A program made the translations under genes and the position numbers. A stretch of DNA of 64,000 bases from Laburnicola sp. R22_1 (taxonomy: Eukaryota; Ascomycota; Dothideomycetes; Pleosporales; Didymosphaeriaceae): the NCBI GenBank assembly GCA_014281115.1, contig JACONQ010000010.1, forward strand, positions 2,773,848-2,837,847. Direction: 5' to 3'. The notes below the pieces were generated by a model that saw nothing but the letters and a program-made list of their open reading frames with translations, was not told the DNA's origin and made no database searches. Shown one piece after another: positions 1-13,290 of the stretch (the stretch's first letter is position 1; each line of letters opens with the position of its first letter).

Positions 1-2686
1 TATTAAGTTGCTGAAGGAATTTGTACTATTCATAAAAGTACAATTCAATGTAACGGTCAAGGTCATCGAATCCGACAATGAGATCTTTTTAGTCAAACAA
101 GACGTTCATAGGTGGTGCGTCAGTGAAGGTATTGTTATCGAGCCTTCAGCACCTAATACCCAAGCTCAAAATGGAGGAGCTGAACGCTTAGGGGGTGTAA
201 TCAAGGAGAAGGGTCGTGCAATGCGACTTGACGCCAATCTCCCTTTCAACCTATGGCCAGAAATCACACGAGCGGCCGTATACCTATACAATCGAACTCC
301 GAACTACGCTAACCAATAGCGATCACCACACGAAGTATTCTTTACGATAGTTGCTTTCCAAAACAGCATTGTCACTTAACCAAAGAAACCAAACCAGGCT
401 CACCTTAGGGCCTATGGCTGTAAAGCCTTCGCCTTGACTAACGATACTAAACGCGGCAAGAGCAAGCTCTAAAGGTTAGACCTGAAGGCATGGGTTGGAT
501 ACCTAGTGGGCTACCGATTATCAAACATCTGGAGGATATAGATCCCACCACTCAACAAAGTCATTAGTACACGCGACGTCATCTTTGACGAAGATAAGGT
601 GTTCTTAGGTAAAACAGAGGACCTGTTAGACAACCTCATGCACAGCACTACTGAAGAGATTGCTGCATGGACCCAATCAGTAGAGTTGCCACCTCCACTA
701 CCTGAGCAAGAAAACACTAAATCCTTCTATGAGGATGAGTCAATCACTGACACCCGCAATCGCGAGGATGAAGAAGAAGACCCGCCAGGGTATTACCAAG
801 GGAGGAAGATCAATTACACCTACCCAACACCACCAGTGACACCTCCGCCTGTCGCATTGCTTGTCCAATCAATGGCGAGTTTCGAACACAATCAACACAA
901 CCAGTTACCTATTGGATTACCACAGCCAGATCAACGCGCTGTGCCATAGGCAGCCGCTTTCCTAGCAGGTACATAAGCAGGAAGCAGAGGCAAGTATAAG
1001 GGGAAGCCGCTTAACAAAGCTCAATTCAATTGCATGCTTGCAACAGGACAGAAACCCCACTAAAGTCAATTACCAGAACCTCCATCTAGCGGAACACGGA
1101 TAGACAATCACCCGCTATTCAACATGTGGAAGGAGGCCGAGCAGGTACACCTACAAAGCCACAAGGAAATGAAGTCTTGGAGTGAGGTGTCCATTACCCC
1201 AGTGCGATCACGCGGCCACCAAATCCTCGATTGCATGTGGGTGTATACTTACAAACTCGACAAACATTATCAATTTCAGAAGTGCAAGGCTAGGTTAGTA
1301 GTGCGCGGAGATCAACAACGCCACCTTACTACTCAAGACACCTATGCTGCAACCCTCGCAGGACGATCATTTCGCCTGATCATGTCCATGGCAGCTCGAT
1401 ACGACCTAGAGCTCAGCCAGTACGACGTCACCAACGCTTTCGTCCATGCGAATCTGGACAGAGAACTCTACATGAGAATGCCGCGAGGTTACACACGACC
1501 TGGCACTATCCTACAGTTGCACAAGGCACTGTATGGTCTTCGAATCTCACCACTGCTGTGGCAGAGAGAATTTACTAGCGCTCTTAGGGATCTTAGTTTT
1601 ACTACAGTCCCTTATAAGCCTTGCTGTATGATTAAAGACGGCATCATCATCTTCTTCTATGTGGACGACCTCATCGTCGCCTACTCTAAAGATCAGAAAC
1701 ACGCTGCTAACGCAGTGATGGAAAAGATAAGTATACGGTTCATCCTCACTGGTGGTAATGATCTTTAGTAGTTTCTAGGGATTGAAATCGTCAGAGACCG
1801 TGCAAACAGGCAACTCTGGCTGTCCCAGGCGTCCTATATAGACAAGATTAATCGCCTAATTGACTGACGCGACCTTAAACACGATACCCTAATGTCCGCA
1901 GTCGAACTGCTACCTTAAGAAGGACTCGCTACAAAGGCTGAGATTAATCGATACTAGCGAAAGATCGGATTAATCCTTTACGCCGCAGTAACCACACGCC
2001 CTGATATCGCATTCGCAAGCTCTTGATTATCGCGATTCCTGTCAAATCCCAGCGAGGAGCATCACAACGCCGCCGACCGCGTACTGCTTTACCTGTCCTC
2101 CACCCGATCATTAGGGCTACGCTTTGGAGGAGCAGACACTTATGAGGTTGCTAGCGATGCCTCGTTCGCCGACAACACCCTTGATAGAAAGAGCTCACAA
2201 GGATACATCATTAAGCTGTTTGGTGGTCTTATTGCCTGGAAGGCGAGCAAGCAAGACACAGTCACCACCTTAACAACTAAAGCTGAGTTGCTAGCCCTTT
2301 CACAAGTTGCAAAAGAGGCACTCTTTACCTCTTAGTTGATCACTGAACTCAAGATCAAACTCTCCCTATCAACAATCACTATCAACTGCGATAATCAACA
2401 AACTATTCGACTCGTTACCGAAGAAATTGCCAAGTTATAGACTAAGCTCAGGCACGTTGATATACACAATTATTGGCTTTGACAAGAAGTAGCTCGTGGA
2501 GCTATCAAAATCCAATACCAACAATCAGAAGAAATAGCAGCAGATGGCCTTACAAAGGCTCTGCTAGCTGGAAAATGGGCCAAGTTCGTAAATCAACTTG
2601 GACTTGAAGACGTCAAGGGTAGGATCACCGACCACGAGGTCGACCTGGACGAATTAGAACAAAGGATGGAAGCTTTTGGACTATGA
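1..2686 (+). pseudogene. copia-1 pol: integrase, reverse transcriptase, RNase H (degraded)
   Basis: A single reading frame (same phase as position 8) runs to TGA 2684-2686 and is broken only by stop codons. The integrase part (8-319) holds the second catalytic Asp in ESDNEIF and the Glu in GGAERLGGVIKEKG. The reverse transcriptase (about 1124-1770) has the copia core YDVTNAFVHANLDRELYMRMP and the active site FFYVDDLIVAY, both intact. RNase H follows at about 2150-2350 with ASDASFADNTLDRKSSQGY. Stops such as TAG at 1765-1768, and others between 320 and 600, look like mutated CAA/CAG/TGG codons. The protein would be the polyprotein that copies and integrates the element, but with these stops it cannot be made whole. 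Confidence 0.9.
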
Positions 2687-2746
2687 GTAATAGTACAGCT
2701 GCGAAGAATTGGGTCCAGCTTAGGATGGCTCTAAGCTGAGGGGGTG

Positions 2747-2985
2747 TGTCAGATAGACGGTCACTGTGCATTCCAGTGATAATTTCTCTGTGAAATACAC
2801 TGAGGAGGCTGGCGCACTACTGTTTTGCATTGCCCCTGTACTATCCTAGATAGTACAAGGGCCTTAGCATAGATAGAAACTTCTCGCGATAGCTGGGCTT
2901 CTCCATCACAATAAAAAAATCATCACAGTCATCAATTCTCATTAATATATTATCTTAAAGTGACAGAACACTATCAAATCTGACA
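2747..2985 (+). repeat. 3' LTR of copia-1 (239 bp)
   Basis: It begins TGTCAGATAG right after a polypurine tract and ends TCTGACA, the same termini as the 292-bp LTRs elsewhere in the window. It is about 53 bp shorter because a block just inside its left end, present at 12731-13022, is missing and rearranged. The central part (ggaggctggcgcactact) is nearly identical to the other LTRs. Confidence 0.9.
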
Positions 2986-5900
2986 TCTCTATTATTAGCA
3001 GAAGGATTAATTCTTATCTCCTTCTCCGCCTCAGGCGACTGCACTTATAAAGGTACTAAGAAGAATAATGCTAGCAATTCTTCTATAGACTCCTCGCTAA
3101 TATAATCCTTCTTACTAATTAAGTATATTATAAGGGCCAGGTTTGCAATAGTGTCTATAAGTTTACTAGTAAGGACCTAAGCTATATAGACTATATATTA
3201 TAATGTATTCTTATAAGCATAATATAAAGTGTAGGCACAGCTAGTGTGCGCATTACTATTGCAGCCATTACTATCTTTAGGACTATAATAGGCTTAGTGG
3301 CCGCTAGCGCGGGCTTCTAGCACAATATAATATAGCTTAAGGATTGTTTAGACTTAGTGTTAACGTTGTTTGTTATTTACGCCCTTAGGGAGATCGCTAG
3401 GACGCCTAGTTAAAGCGTCTGGCTTAGTGCCTTGGTTACCTAGTCTGTATCTAATAAGGAAGTTAAACTCTAAGAGGAATTTAGCCTATTATACTTATTA
3501 ACAATTTAGTCTCTTATTAGTTATAAAGTAGCGCAATGCTAAGTAGTCTAATATAACGTTAATAGGCAATTTTATACCTAATAGCTTAAAACGCCATTTC
3601 TTAAATGCGCGCATAATTGCGAGCAACTCCTTATTATAAATCTTATAGTTACACTTAGCTAGGTTTATTTTATATAATAGAAAGGTAATAGGTTTTAATA
3701 CACTATTGTGTATCTGCGATAAGACTGCGGCAGTAACAAAGTTAGACGCGTCTATCTCTAACTAGGTCTCTAAGTTAGTGTTAAAGTAGGCGAGTATAGG
3801 TGCGCGTGTAAAGGCTTGTTTAAGTTATTTAAAAGCTTAGACGGCCGAGAAGTTAGCTGCTAATAGAAATACTTTAGTCTAGGTATCTAATTTCTTAGTT
3901 AACTCTATAAGTAATTGTGCGAGCTGGCTAAATCCTAGAATAAACCGGCAATAGAAGTTTGAAAATTCTAGGAAGGCCTATATGTCTTTAACGCTGCGCG
4001 GCAGTTGCCATCCTTATATTGTGCTAACCTTGGTAGAATTTATTTTAATACTATCTATAGTTAGGATAAGTCCTAAGTACTTAACGCGTTTAATCTTAAA
4101 TTGTAACTTATAGACGTCTAAGAATAGTCTAGCGTTAATAAGCTTCTTAACTACTATCTAGATATGTGTCTTATGCTTATTCTTATTGTTAGAATAGATA
4201 AGTATATTGTCCAGGTACGCGGTATAGAATTTATCTAGATATTCTCTTAGAACATTATTAATATAAGATTAAAAGGTCCCTAGGGCATTATATAACCTAA
4301 ATGGCATAACCAGGTACTTGTAAGGCCATAGTAGATTAAAAAAGCTATTTTTTCCTTATTACTCTCCTTAACTCATACAGTGTTAAAAGCAACTATTACG
4401 TCGATAATACTTATAATTTGTGCTTTTGTTAGTTATGCTATAGTCTCCTTAATTAAGAGTGGAGCGTTCTAATTCTTCTTTATTATCTTGTTTAAGGCGC
4501 GATAATTAACACAAATTCGCAGTCCCCTTCTGGGTTTCTTAATATATAGTATGGGCGCGGTATAAGGTAAGCTACTTAGGTAAATAAAACCTTTGCCTAA
4601 CATCTTATTAATATATACCTTTACCGCTTTATATTCCTTGCGGGTTAACCTATATATCTTAGAATGTAGTACTATGGCCTCTAGATTTAGATCGATAGTA
4701 TAGTCCACTCTAGGTTAACGCAGAGGTAGTTTATTAGCTTTCTTAGGATCGAATCTATAAGCCAGGTTAACTAGAAATAGTAGCAATAGCTTAACAATTT
4801 CTTCTCTAGTGATCGCGGGCTTTTCTAGTTTCCTTATATACTTTTCGAAGTCGGCATCCAATACTACACAGTGCTAAGCAGCGCAGAGGTTGGTAATAAT
4901 ATATTTTCACAGACTTTCCTTATCTAATTCTTTCCCACTAGGATCTAATAATTCTAGTTATTCCTAGTGGTGTGGCTTAATAAAAATAACGGAGTTAGGA
5001 TTCCTAGCGATTATTATTGCGCCTGCATGGCCTAAAATAATATTAATCCTATTCTTTGCTGTCTTTTTATACGTTGTACTATCTAGTAGTTTATTATTAT
5101 AAATCTTTTTTGGGCAGCGTGCTGCCCAAACAGTTTACTAGGCAATATGGCAATTTAAAGCTTAATAAATAGGTTTCTCTAAAAGAGGGGATTAGTGAAT
5201 AGTAGTCTATCTAATTCATCCCTAATAATACGTTAAACTTACCAATTTTAGTAACGTAGCATAGCACTAGGCTAGTATAAGATCTATGCTTAATTGTAAT
5301 CTCTACCGCGGTGCGGAGCTTAGTATAAGGATTGCTATTAGCTAGAGCTAGGCTAACTAGTTGTTCCAAAGCAATTTCTTTAAGCTAGTATTGTTTAACA
5401 ACTTGTTAATAAATAAAATAGGTAGTGGCTTCTATATCCACTAAGCTAAGTGCGCGGAGTTATTTTCGGACCAGAGGGAGCTTAATATAACAGTTAAATT
5501 CTAGTTAATAGGTGGCGTTCACTATAGGAGACATATCTAACGTAATAGTAGATATAGCATACATAACTACAGGCTTGTTAAGGCTGTTATACTTAGGTGC
5601 GGCTTCTAGGCGCTAGATAGTCTGCTAGATTTCTTGTTAAGTTTTACGCTATTATTGCTTCTAATTACGGTTTAGTTTAGAAGTCTCTTATTTCCTAACT
5701 TATTCTTATTAGTAATTAATTCATATTAAAATTTGTTGCTATCCTCGTCTTTTGTGTCCTCTGCGTACGCATTTATAGCGGAGGCTAAAGCAGAGATATC
5801 TTTTAAAGAGACAAAGTCTTTATCTTTATAGGGTGCAGTCTTATTGCGTGTTATATATCCTAGCTTGCCACATTTAAAGTAAAGACCTAGTTTACTTATA

Positions 5901-7551
5901 TAATTACGTTTCTTAGTTATTTATTTATAGGTAAGCGCCCAGGGGGCCCTATTCTTTTGCGCTAAGAAATAGTCGCTTAGGAAACGCTTATAGCTAGTGT
6001 CTTTACTAGATAATATTATTAACTTCTTAGGTCTTAAATATAGTTAACTATTAATATCTAAATTATACTAGTAGAGTTAATATGCGTGGGCTAGAAAGGC
6101 TATTAAGCTCTTATTTAGTATTAAACTAGACAAAGTTTAGTGGGCGAGACGACTATCTATAAGATATTAGGCATATTAAACTTTACTTATCTCGTCTATA
6201 GAAAGCAAGTTAATAATAAAGAGAAATCGCCCTTGCCACTATATAAATATCTCGCCACGCTTTTATTACAATATATTGTTATAAAGCTTCTATTTGGCTT
6301 CTATAATCTAATTATAGAATATGTAGATCTTATCCAAGGGCTTTAGCAGATCCTCTAATATATTAACCAAACTTAGAATTAGATAGACAAGATTCTAGGC
6401 GTTATCTTTAATAAAATAGCAAACGTAATAGACTTTATGTTCCTCTAATAGGAGTGTAATTGCCTTATTAACTGCAGTAATTCGCCAACACTTATAATCC
6501 TTCTTATCTTTACTACTAAAGGACTCTATTTCTAAGGCCTTGTAATGCGAGCCGCTAGTAGTCCTAACTAATATATAGGAGGCGCTAAAGGGTCGCTTAT
6601 TACGTAGGTCTTAAGTCTTCTAATATTTATAGTTGTTATTGCGCTAGTCTTAGTTATTATATTAGTCCTAATTTTTATATTAGTCGCGTTAGTTATATAT
6701 TTCTTTACGCTTATTATAATAGTTACGGCAGTTATAAAGGTTATTATAAAAGGATTCTTTAGCGAATTATATTTGCGTAAAGCGACTATATATTATACTA
6801 GTAGAATAGTAGTTAAGAGTAGAGTTGTTATTTAGGGTGTAGATATCTTATCGCGGAGAACGCGCACGCCTATACTTACAAAAAGTTAGTAATTTATTAA
6901 ACTAGTCATATAGAAAAGGTTAACTGCGTTCTAATACGTTATATAGTAAGCGCGTCTAAGTCCTTAGGGACCTAAGTTTATTTTCGGCGGCGTATACAAC
7001 TTGTTTGGCCATCTATGCTTAATACTTAAACTACTAAGCATATTCTTATAGTTATTAAAATTCTTCTTTAGACTGTTAAGCATCTTAGACAGCGCACTAA
7101 TAATTAGCCTTAAGGTTATAAAGCTCCACAGAAGCGTTCTTATTTACTTTAATAGCATTATTTTACTTTACCTATAGTTCTTATCTAACTTAGATAACCT
7201 ATTAAACGCGAGTTTGCATGTCTTTAAAGTCCTTCTTAGTAGTAGCTAAGTCTACGCCTTACTAATAGTAGGCATCTCATAGAGTATTATAAACTTATTA
7301 CAATTACTTATAAGCTTCTAGATTAGTGCTACTAGCCGCGTTATAGGCGTTTTGCAATTACTAAAATGTGGCCTTTAGCGTTTTAAGCTAAGAGAGTTTC
7401 TTGGCCAGTTACTTACTAGACTTAGCACACTTTATAATAATATTAAACTAGGCGTTAGGGTAAGCTTATACGTCTTTCGTAAACTTGGCTATATTAGTTA
7501 GTTAAAATATCTTTTCTACCTATTTTTCTTAAGCGTTCTTATATTAGACCT
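2986..7551 (-). pseudogene. Ty3/gypsy retrotransposon gag-pol remnant, heavily RIP-mutated
   Basis: Read on the minus strand from high to low coordinates. Gag-like sequence lies at about 7500-6000. A zinc-knuckle relic is near 5880 (one Cys and the His now Tyr). Reverse transcriptase spans about 4708-3900: the segment at 4469-4708 has KMLGKGFIYLSSLPYTAPIL and LRICVNYRALNK, typical of Ty3/gypsy. The polymerase active site near 4220 reads [10 protein letters not shown], so the YLDD motif has lost its second Asp. RNase H follows at about 3770-3430 with LEIDASNFVTAAVLSQ and NYKIYNKELLAI. Integrase is not visible before the element meets the copia-1 LTR at 2985. The 5' portion is displaced by the copia insertion at 7552 and probably resumes after 13028. 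No LTR was identified with confidence. Confidence 0.82.
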
Positions 7552-7843
7552 TGTTAGATAGACAGTTACTGTAAAATCTAGTGGGTAGGTGTGTACGATT
7601 ATATGGCCCCTTATAGTGGTAATTAGTGTAAATCATAGTGATTTCACTGTGAAATACACTAAGAAGGCTGGCGCACTACTGTTTTACACTGCCTCTATAC
7701 TAGTCTAAATAGTACTAGTGCGGCTTAGTACTAGATAGTTACTTCTCGCGGTAGCCGAGCTTCTCCAACAGAACACACACAATTAATTAATTAACCCACC
7801 ACTTTTCCATCTTAACTCATTAAGAATATCCGTATATCTGATA
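7552..7843 (+). repeat. 5' LTR of copia-2
   Basis: Starts TGTTAGATAG and ends ATCTGATA. The partner LTR has TGTCAG and CTGACA at the same places, so both termini here carry C-to-T changes. It is followed at 7844 by ATTAAGAGTCTCACTGCC, the likely primer-binding region; the tRNA used was not identified. Confidence 0.93.
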
Positions 7844-7879
7844 ATTAAGAGTCTCACTGCCTCGATTAAACCGATTATT

Positions 7880-10800
7880 ATGTCTTTATTAATACTTAGG
7901 GTTTCCATAGTGATTCTGACCAACTATTCGAACTACACACTATGGCTGAGGCAAATTAAAGCCCAAGCCCAATCACTGGAGGTCTGGGATCTTATTAACC
8001 CAGCCCTACCTATTAAACCTACGATCAAACCAATTATGCCAACGGCACCAGACGTTGGTTTCTATTAACTAAATAGCGTGTTTACTAACGCACACCCGAC
8101 TAACCCTAATAAATATTTAACGCTGCCGTCGCAGCTATCGCAAATTAGTCTAAAGGGTTACAATGAGGATATAAACTACTACAAGAATTAACTCGAAACC
8201 TTTAAGATACTCGACCGCGCATACCGCGATAAGAAGGCGAATCTAGATAAACTAGTTACCCTTATACAATCAACGACCTCGGTACACTTGCAGACTAATT
8301 GCTGCATACTAGGTTAATTAATTAGACAATAGATTAAGAACCTCACAATTACAGTTGGGGTTAACTAAGATAACGAAGAACAATAAGCAAGGGCCAGGTA
8401 TTAAGATGCCCTTAAGCCAATAAGGACTGCTGAATTATAGGCGACCTGGCTTGCTAAGTACGATCATGCAGCTACAGAAGCTAAGTTTAACAGAGTCCTA
8501 GAGCTCTAGAAGCCTAACTTAGTTAAGAAGGATTTTATAAAGGCAGTGTCTAACGTCGCACCTACTTAGGTTACAACCTTCTATTAGAATAGGAGTAAGA
8601 ATTATGCTATTAGAAGAAAAGAAATAGTGAAACTCTTCTAAGAACATATAGTAATACAGCACCTAATTAAGGGCAAACAAAAGGGCGCTTTTACTGTTGT
8701 AGGACTATCTCTCGCTAATAGTGGTGCAACCACCTAGACCACAGATAGGGACGCCTATCCTATAGATAAAGTAGCATTACTTAAGCGAGGCAGATCACGC
8801 GCTAAGAAAGCTGGCTCTAAAACTAAATCCAAGCAGTCCGCGATTATAGACAATGAGCTAATGGCAGTTAGTGGCTAAGAAGAATTAAACCTTAAGTGTC
8901 CTGCTTGTGAACAACGCCATAATCTAAAAGACTACTTTTACGCTTTCCCTAAGAAACGACCTAAATGGTTTTAACCAAAGCTAGCAATGGTTGCCCTAAT
9001 GAAATTTAGGATAGAGAATAACCTAGCGCTTATGAAAAGCATAAGATCTGTAAAGCGTCTAAGATTACAGACACTAAGAATTAAATAATTAAGCACCCCT
9101 ACTCTAACTTAAATTACTAAAGTTGCTAACAATAAATAACTAGATAGCAGACGAATTACCATCCTCTTAGCGAGCTTTAATGCCGCCTCCTACCACTTAG
9201 ACCTAAACACATACCCACTATATTACTTCGCGATCCTTAATTTTGGCACAACTTGCCACATTTTTAATAATATTAATCGTTTTGTTACGCTGCAACCATC
9301 GTCGCTAGGAGACTTTATATAGGCGGGCTTAACATAAGTATGGATTAGAAGATATAGGAGTGTTTATCTACACGTTAAGAGTGTACAAGGAAATAGGGTA
9401 ATAAGACTAGACAACATTACCTACTACTCTAATCTGCTATGCAACCTAGTGTCTTTCTAATTACTTCGCAGGCAAGGCCTCTAGTGGGACACGCTAGCAG
9501 ATCTAACAACAATTAAGAGAAGGGACAATACAATCCTCGCCGAACTTTAAGAAATACACAATTAATAGGTACTAGAGTTTAGAGCAACACTAACACCAAA
9601 TCGTACTATACCCAATAGTACGTACGCCACACACAAGATTACTACGCGCACCGCACGACGAGCGCAGAAGGCGGACGCCAACACATAGCACAAACGACTA
9701 GGCCACCTAGGTCCTTAGGCGCTGGAACACACAGTGAATCACTGTAAGGGGGTGCGCCTTAAAGGACTAACTATAGTCTAATACAATGCTTGCAGCAGAT
9801 TAAAGCTAAAGCAATAAATTAGATAATAGGCCAAACAAATTAACAACAGTCCTAGTAAGAGAGTTGCTATAGACTTTCACAACTTTAAAGATAAGAGCTC
9901 TACTAGCAAGAAAAGCCAAATGCTTATTACTAATTAATTCTTAGGCATGGCTTGGGATTTCTACTTTAAAGACAACTGACCAGCACAAACAATTATCAAA
10001 CTATTAAAGGAATTTGTACTATTTATAAAAGTATAGTTTAAGGTAACAGTCAAAGTCATTAAATCGGATAATGAGATCTTCTTAGTTAAGCAAAACGTTC
10101 ACAGATAGTGTGTTAGTGAAGGTATTGTTATCGAGCCTTCAGCACCTAATACCTAAGCTTAAAATAGAGGAGCTAAACGCTTAGGGGGTGTAATTAAGGA
10201 GAAGAGTCGTGCAATGCGACTTAACGCCAACCTTCCCTAGACACTATGGCCAGAAATCACACAAGCGGCTATATACCTATATAATCGAACTCTAAACTAC
10301 GCCAATTAATGGCGATCACCACACGAAGTATTCTTTACGACAGTTGCTTTTTAAAATGGCATTATCACTTAACTAAAGAAACTAAACTAGGCTTACCTTA
10401 GGGCCTATGGCTATAAAGCCTTCGTTATGACTAACGATACAAAACGCAGTAAGAGCAAGCTCTAAAGGTTAGATCTAAAAGCATGGATTAGATACCTAGT
10501 GGGCTACTAATTAACAAACATCTGAAGGATATAGATACCTCTACTTAGGAAAGTTATTAGTACCCAAGACGTTATCTTTAACGAAAAATTAGTATTCTTA
10601 GGTAAAGAAGAAGACCTGTTAGACAACCTTATGCATAGCACTTATGAAGAGATTGCTGCATAGACCTAATTAGTGGAGCTACTACCCTTACCACTAGAAC
10701 ACGAAAACACCGAGTCTTTATACGAGGATAAGTCGATCACTAACTCCCACGAGGATAATAATAATGCTCCAGGGTACTATTAAGGGAGGAAGATTAATTA

Positions 10801-12670
10801 CACCTACCTAACACCACTAGCAACACCTCTGCCTGTCGCACTGCTTGCCCAATTAATGGCGAGCCTTAAACACAATTAATATAAACAATTTCCCTTTGGA
10901 TCACCACAGCCAAATCAACGCGCTGTGCTATGGGCAGCCGCTTTCCTAGCTAGAACACAGGCAGGTAGTAGAGGCAAATATAAGGGGAAGCCGCTTAATA
11001 AAGCGCAATTTAATTGCATGCTTGTAGTAGGAAAGAAACCCTACTAAAGTAAATTACCAGAGCTTTTATCTTGCGGAACACAGTTAGAAGACCACCTGCT
11101 ATTTAATATGTGAAAGGATGCTAAGCGAGTATACCTACAAAGCCACAAGGAGATAAGGTCTTAGAGTAAGGTGCCTGTTTCCCCAGTGCGATTACGCGGC
11201 CACTAAATCCTTAATTGCATGTGGGTGTATACATACAAACTCGACAAACATTATTAATTTCAGAAGTGCAAGGCTAGGTTGGTAGTACGTGGAGATTAAT
11301 AACGCCACCTTACTACTTAAGACACCTACGCCGCAACCCTCGCAGGACGATTATTTCGCCTACTCATGGCTATGGCAGCTTGGTATGACCTAGAGCTCAG
11401 CTAGTACGATGTTACTAACGCTTTCGTCCATGCGAAACTGGACAGAGAACTCTATATGAGAATGCCCCAAGGTTATACCCAACCCAGCACTATCCTACAG
11501 TTGTATAAGGCACTATATGGTCTTTAAATCTCACTACTGCTGTGGCAGAGAGAATTTACCAGTGCTCTTAAGGATCTTAGTTTTGCTATAGTCCCTTATA
11601 AGCCTTGCTATATAATTAAAGACGGCATTATTATATTCTTCTATGTAGACGACCTTATTGTCGCCTACTTAAGGGATTAGAAACACGCTGCTAACACAGT
11701 AATAAAAAAGATAAGTATAAAGTTCACCCTTACTAGAGGTAACAATCTTTAGTGGTTTCTAGGGATTAAAATCGTTAGAGACCGTGCAAGTAGGCAACTC
11801 TGGCTATCACAGGCGTCCTATATGGACAAGATTAGTTGCCTTATCAACTGACGCGACCTTAAACACGAAACCCTAATGTTAGCAGTTAAACTGCTACCTT
11901 AAGAAGGACTCGCCACAAAGGCAGAAATCAACTAATACTAGCAAAAGATAGGATCAATCCTGTAAGCTGCAGTAACCACGCGCCCTGATATCGCTTTCGC
12001 AAGCTCCCGATTATCGCGCTTCCTATTAAATCCTAGCGACAACCATCACAAAGCCGCCAACCGTGTACTACTATACTTATCCTCCACCCAATCACTAGGG
12101 CTACGCTTTAGAGATGCAGACACCTACGAGGTTGCTAGCAACGCGTTGTTTGCAGACAATACCCTTAACAGAAAGAGCTTGTAAGGATACATTATTAAGC
12201 TGTTTAGTGGACTTGTCGCCTGAAAGGTAAACAAACAAGACACTATCACCACTTTGACAACTAAAGCTAAGTTGCTGGCACTCTTATAGGTTGCAAAGGA
12301 GGCACTCTTTACAGCTTAGTTAATCGCTAAACTTAAAATTAAACTCTTATCCTTAACAATCACTATTAATTGCGATAATTAACAAACTATCTAACTTGTT
12401 ACTAAAGAAATTGCCAAGTTACAAACAAAGCTTAGGCACGTTAACATACACAATTATTGGCTTCGACAAGAAGTAGTACGTGGAGCTATCAAAATCCAGT
12501 ACTAACAATTAGAAGAAATAGCAGTAGATGGCCTTACAAAGGCTCTACCAGCTGGCAAATGGACTAAGTTCGTAAATCAACTCGGACTTGAAGACGTCAG
12601 GGGTAGGATCACCGACCAAGAGGTCGACCTTAACGAATTGGAAGACAGGATGGAAGCTTTTGGACTATGA
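7880..12670 (+). pseudogene. copia-2 gag-pol, RIP-killed
   Basis: From ATG 7880 to TGA 12668-12670 is 4,791 nt (1,597 codons), the same length as in copia-3, so no net frameshift has occurred. The N-terminus is copia Gag (open to 8068: YTLWLRQIKAQAQSLEVWDL). A zinc knuckle lies near 8889-8940 (CPACEQRHNLKDY, last Cys now Tyr). A GAG-pre-integrase region (KRLGHLGPQALEHT) is near 9690-9740 and integrase follows at about 9850-10300. Reverse transcriptase at about 11200-11660 retains FYVDD, and RNase H is near 12120-12310. Dozens of TAA/TAG codons stand where copia-1 has CAA, CAG or TGG, which is the RIP pattern. Confidence 0.93.
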
Positions 12671-12730
12671 GTTATAGTACGGCTGCGAAGAATTGGGTCC
12701 AGCTTGAGATAGTTCCAAGCTAAGGGGGTG

Positions 12731-13022
12731 TGTCAGATAGACAGTCACTGTGAAATCCAGTGGGTAGGTGTGTACGATCATATGGCCCCTTACAGTAGTA
12801 ATCAGTGTAAATCACAGTGATTTCACTATGAAATACACTAAGGAGGCTGGCGCACTACTATTTTACACTGCCCCTATACTAGTCTAAATAGTACTAGTGC
12901 GGCTTAGTACTAGATAGTTACTTCTCGCGGTAGCCGAGCTTCTCCGACAGAACACACACAATCAATCAATCAACCCACCACTTTTCCATCTTAACTCATC
13001 AAGAATACCCGTATATCTGACA
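12731..13022 (+). repeat. 3' LTR of copia-2
   Basis: 292 bp, TGTCAGATAG to TCTGACA. It is collinear with the 5' LTR and differs mainly by transitions. It ends directly at the gacct target duplication. Confidence 0.94.
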
Positions 13023-13027
13023 GACCT

Positions 13028-13290
13028 CTATATTATAGCCCAGCTCTCCTTTATTATTAACAGGCCCATAGGCTTCCACGAATAGGTTTAAAGCCCTTAA
13101 AGAAGTGCGTTGTTATTTATTACGCGTGAGGGGAGGCGGGAATTTAAAATAGATCTATAGGAGTAACGCCTTCTTAGGTATCTATAAATTGCCTAGGCTA
13201 TAGCTGTTAGATTTCGAACGCGAGAAGGTAGAAGATCTCTAGTCTCTCTTAGATTAGCGGCCGCGGTTAGGAGATTTCTGTGGCGTCTAA
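13028..13290 (-). other. Probable continuation of the gypsy remnant beyond the copia-2 insertion
   Basis: This sequence was contiguous with 7546 before copia-2 inserted, as the gacct duplication shows. It should therefore hold the 5' end of the gypsy gag or its leader/LTR on the minus strand. I could not find an LTR boundary or a start codon I trust. The assignment rests on position only. Confidence 0.4.

Larger units (their letters stand above)
1..2985 (+). mobile_element. Ty1/copia LTR retrotransposon, 5' part outside the window (copia-1)
   Basis: Integrase, reverse transcriptase and RNase H occur in copia order, followed by a polypurine tract (2733-2744) and a 3' LTR. The 5' LTR, gag and protease lie left of the window. 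It is the same family as the elements at 7552-13022 and 44255-53770. It carries fewer RIP-type changes than those two: for example, Gln and Trp codons still present around 160-190 are stop codons in both other copies. The sequence after the LTR (2986-2990) is tctct, which should be the target duplication but cannot be checked without the left end. Confidence 0.93.
7552..13022 (+). mobile_element. Complete Ty1/copia retrotransposon, 5,471 bp (copia-2)
   Basis: Two LTRs of 292 bp (7552-7843 and 12731-13022) enclose a single gag-pol frame. The element is flanked by a perfect 5-bp target duplication, gacct (7547-7551 and 13023-13027). A polypurine tract (12716-12728) precedes the 3' LTR. Its length equals exactly that of the reversed copy at 44255-53770 once the insertion in that copy is removed. 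It is strongly RIP-mutated and inserted into the gypsy remnant, so it is younger than that element. Confidence 0.96.
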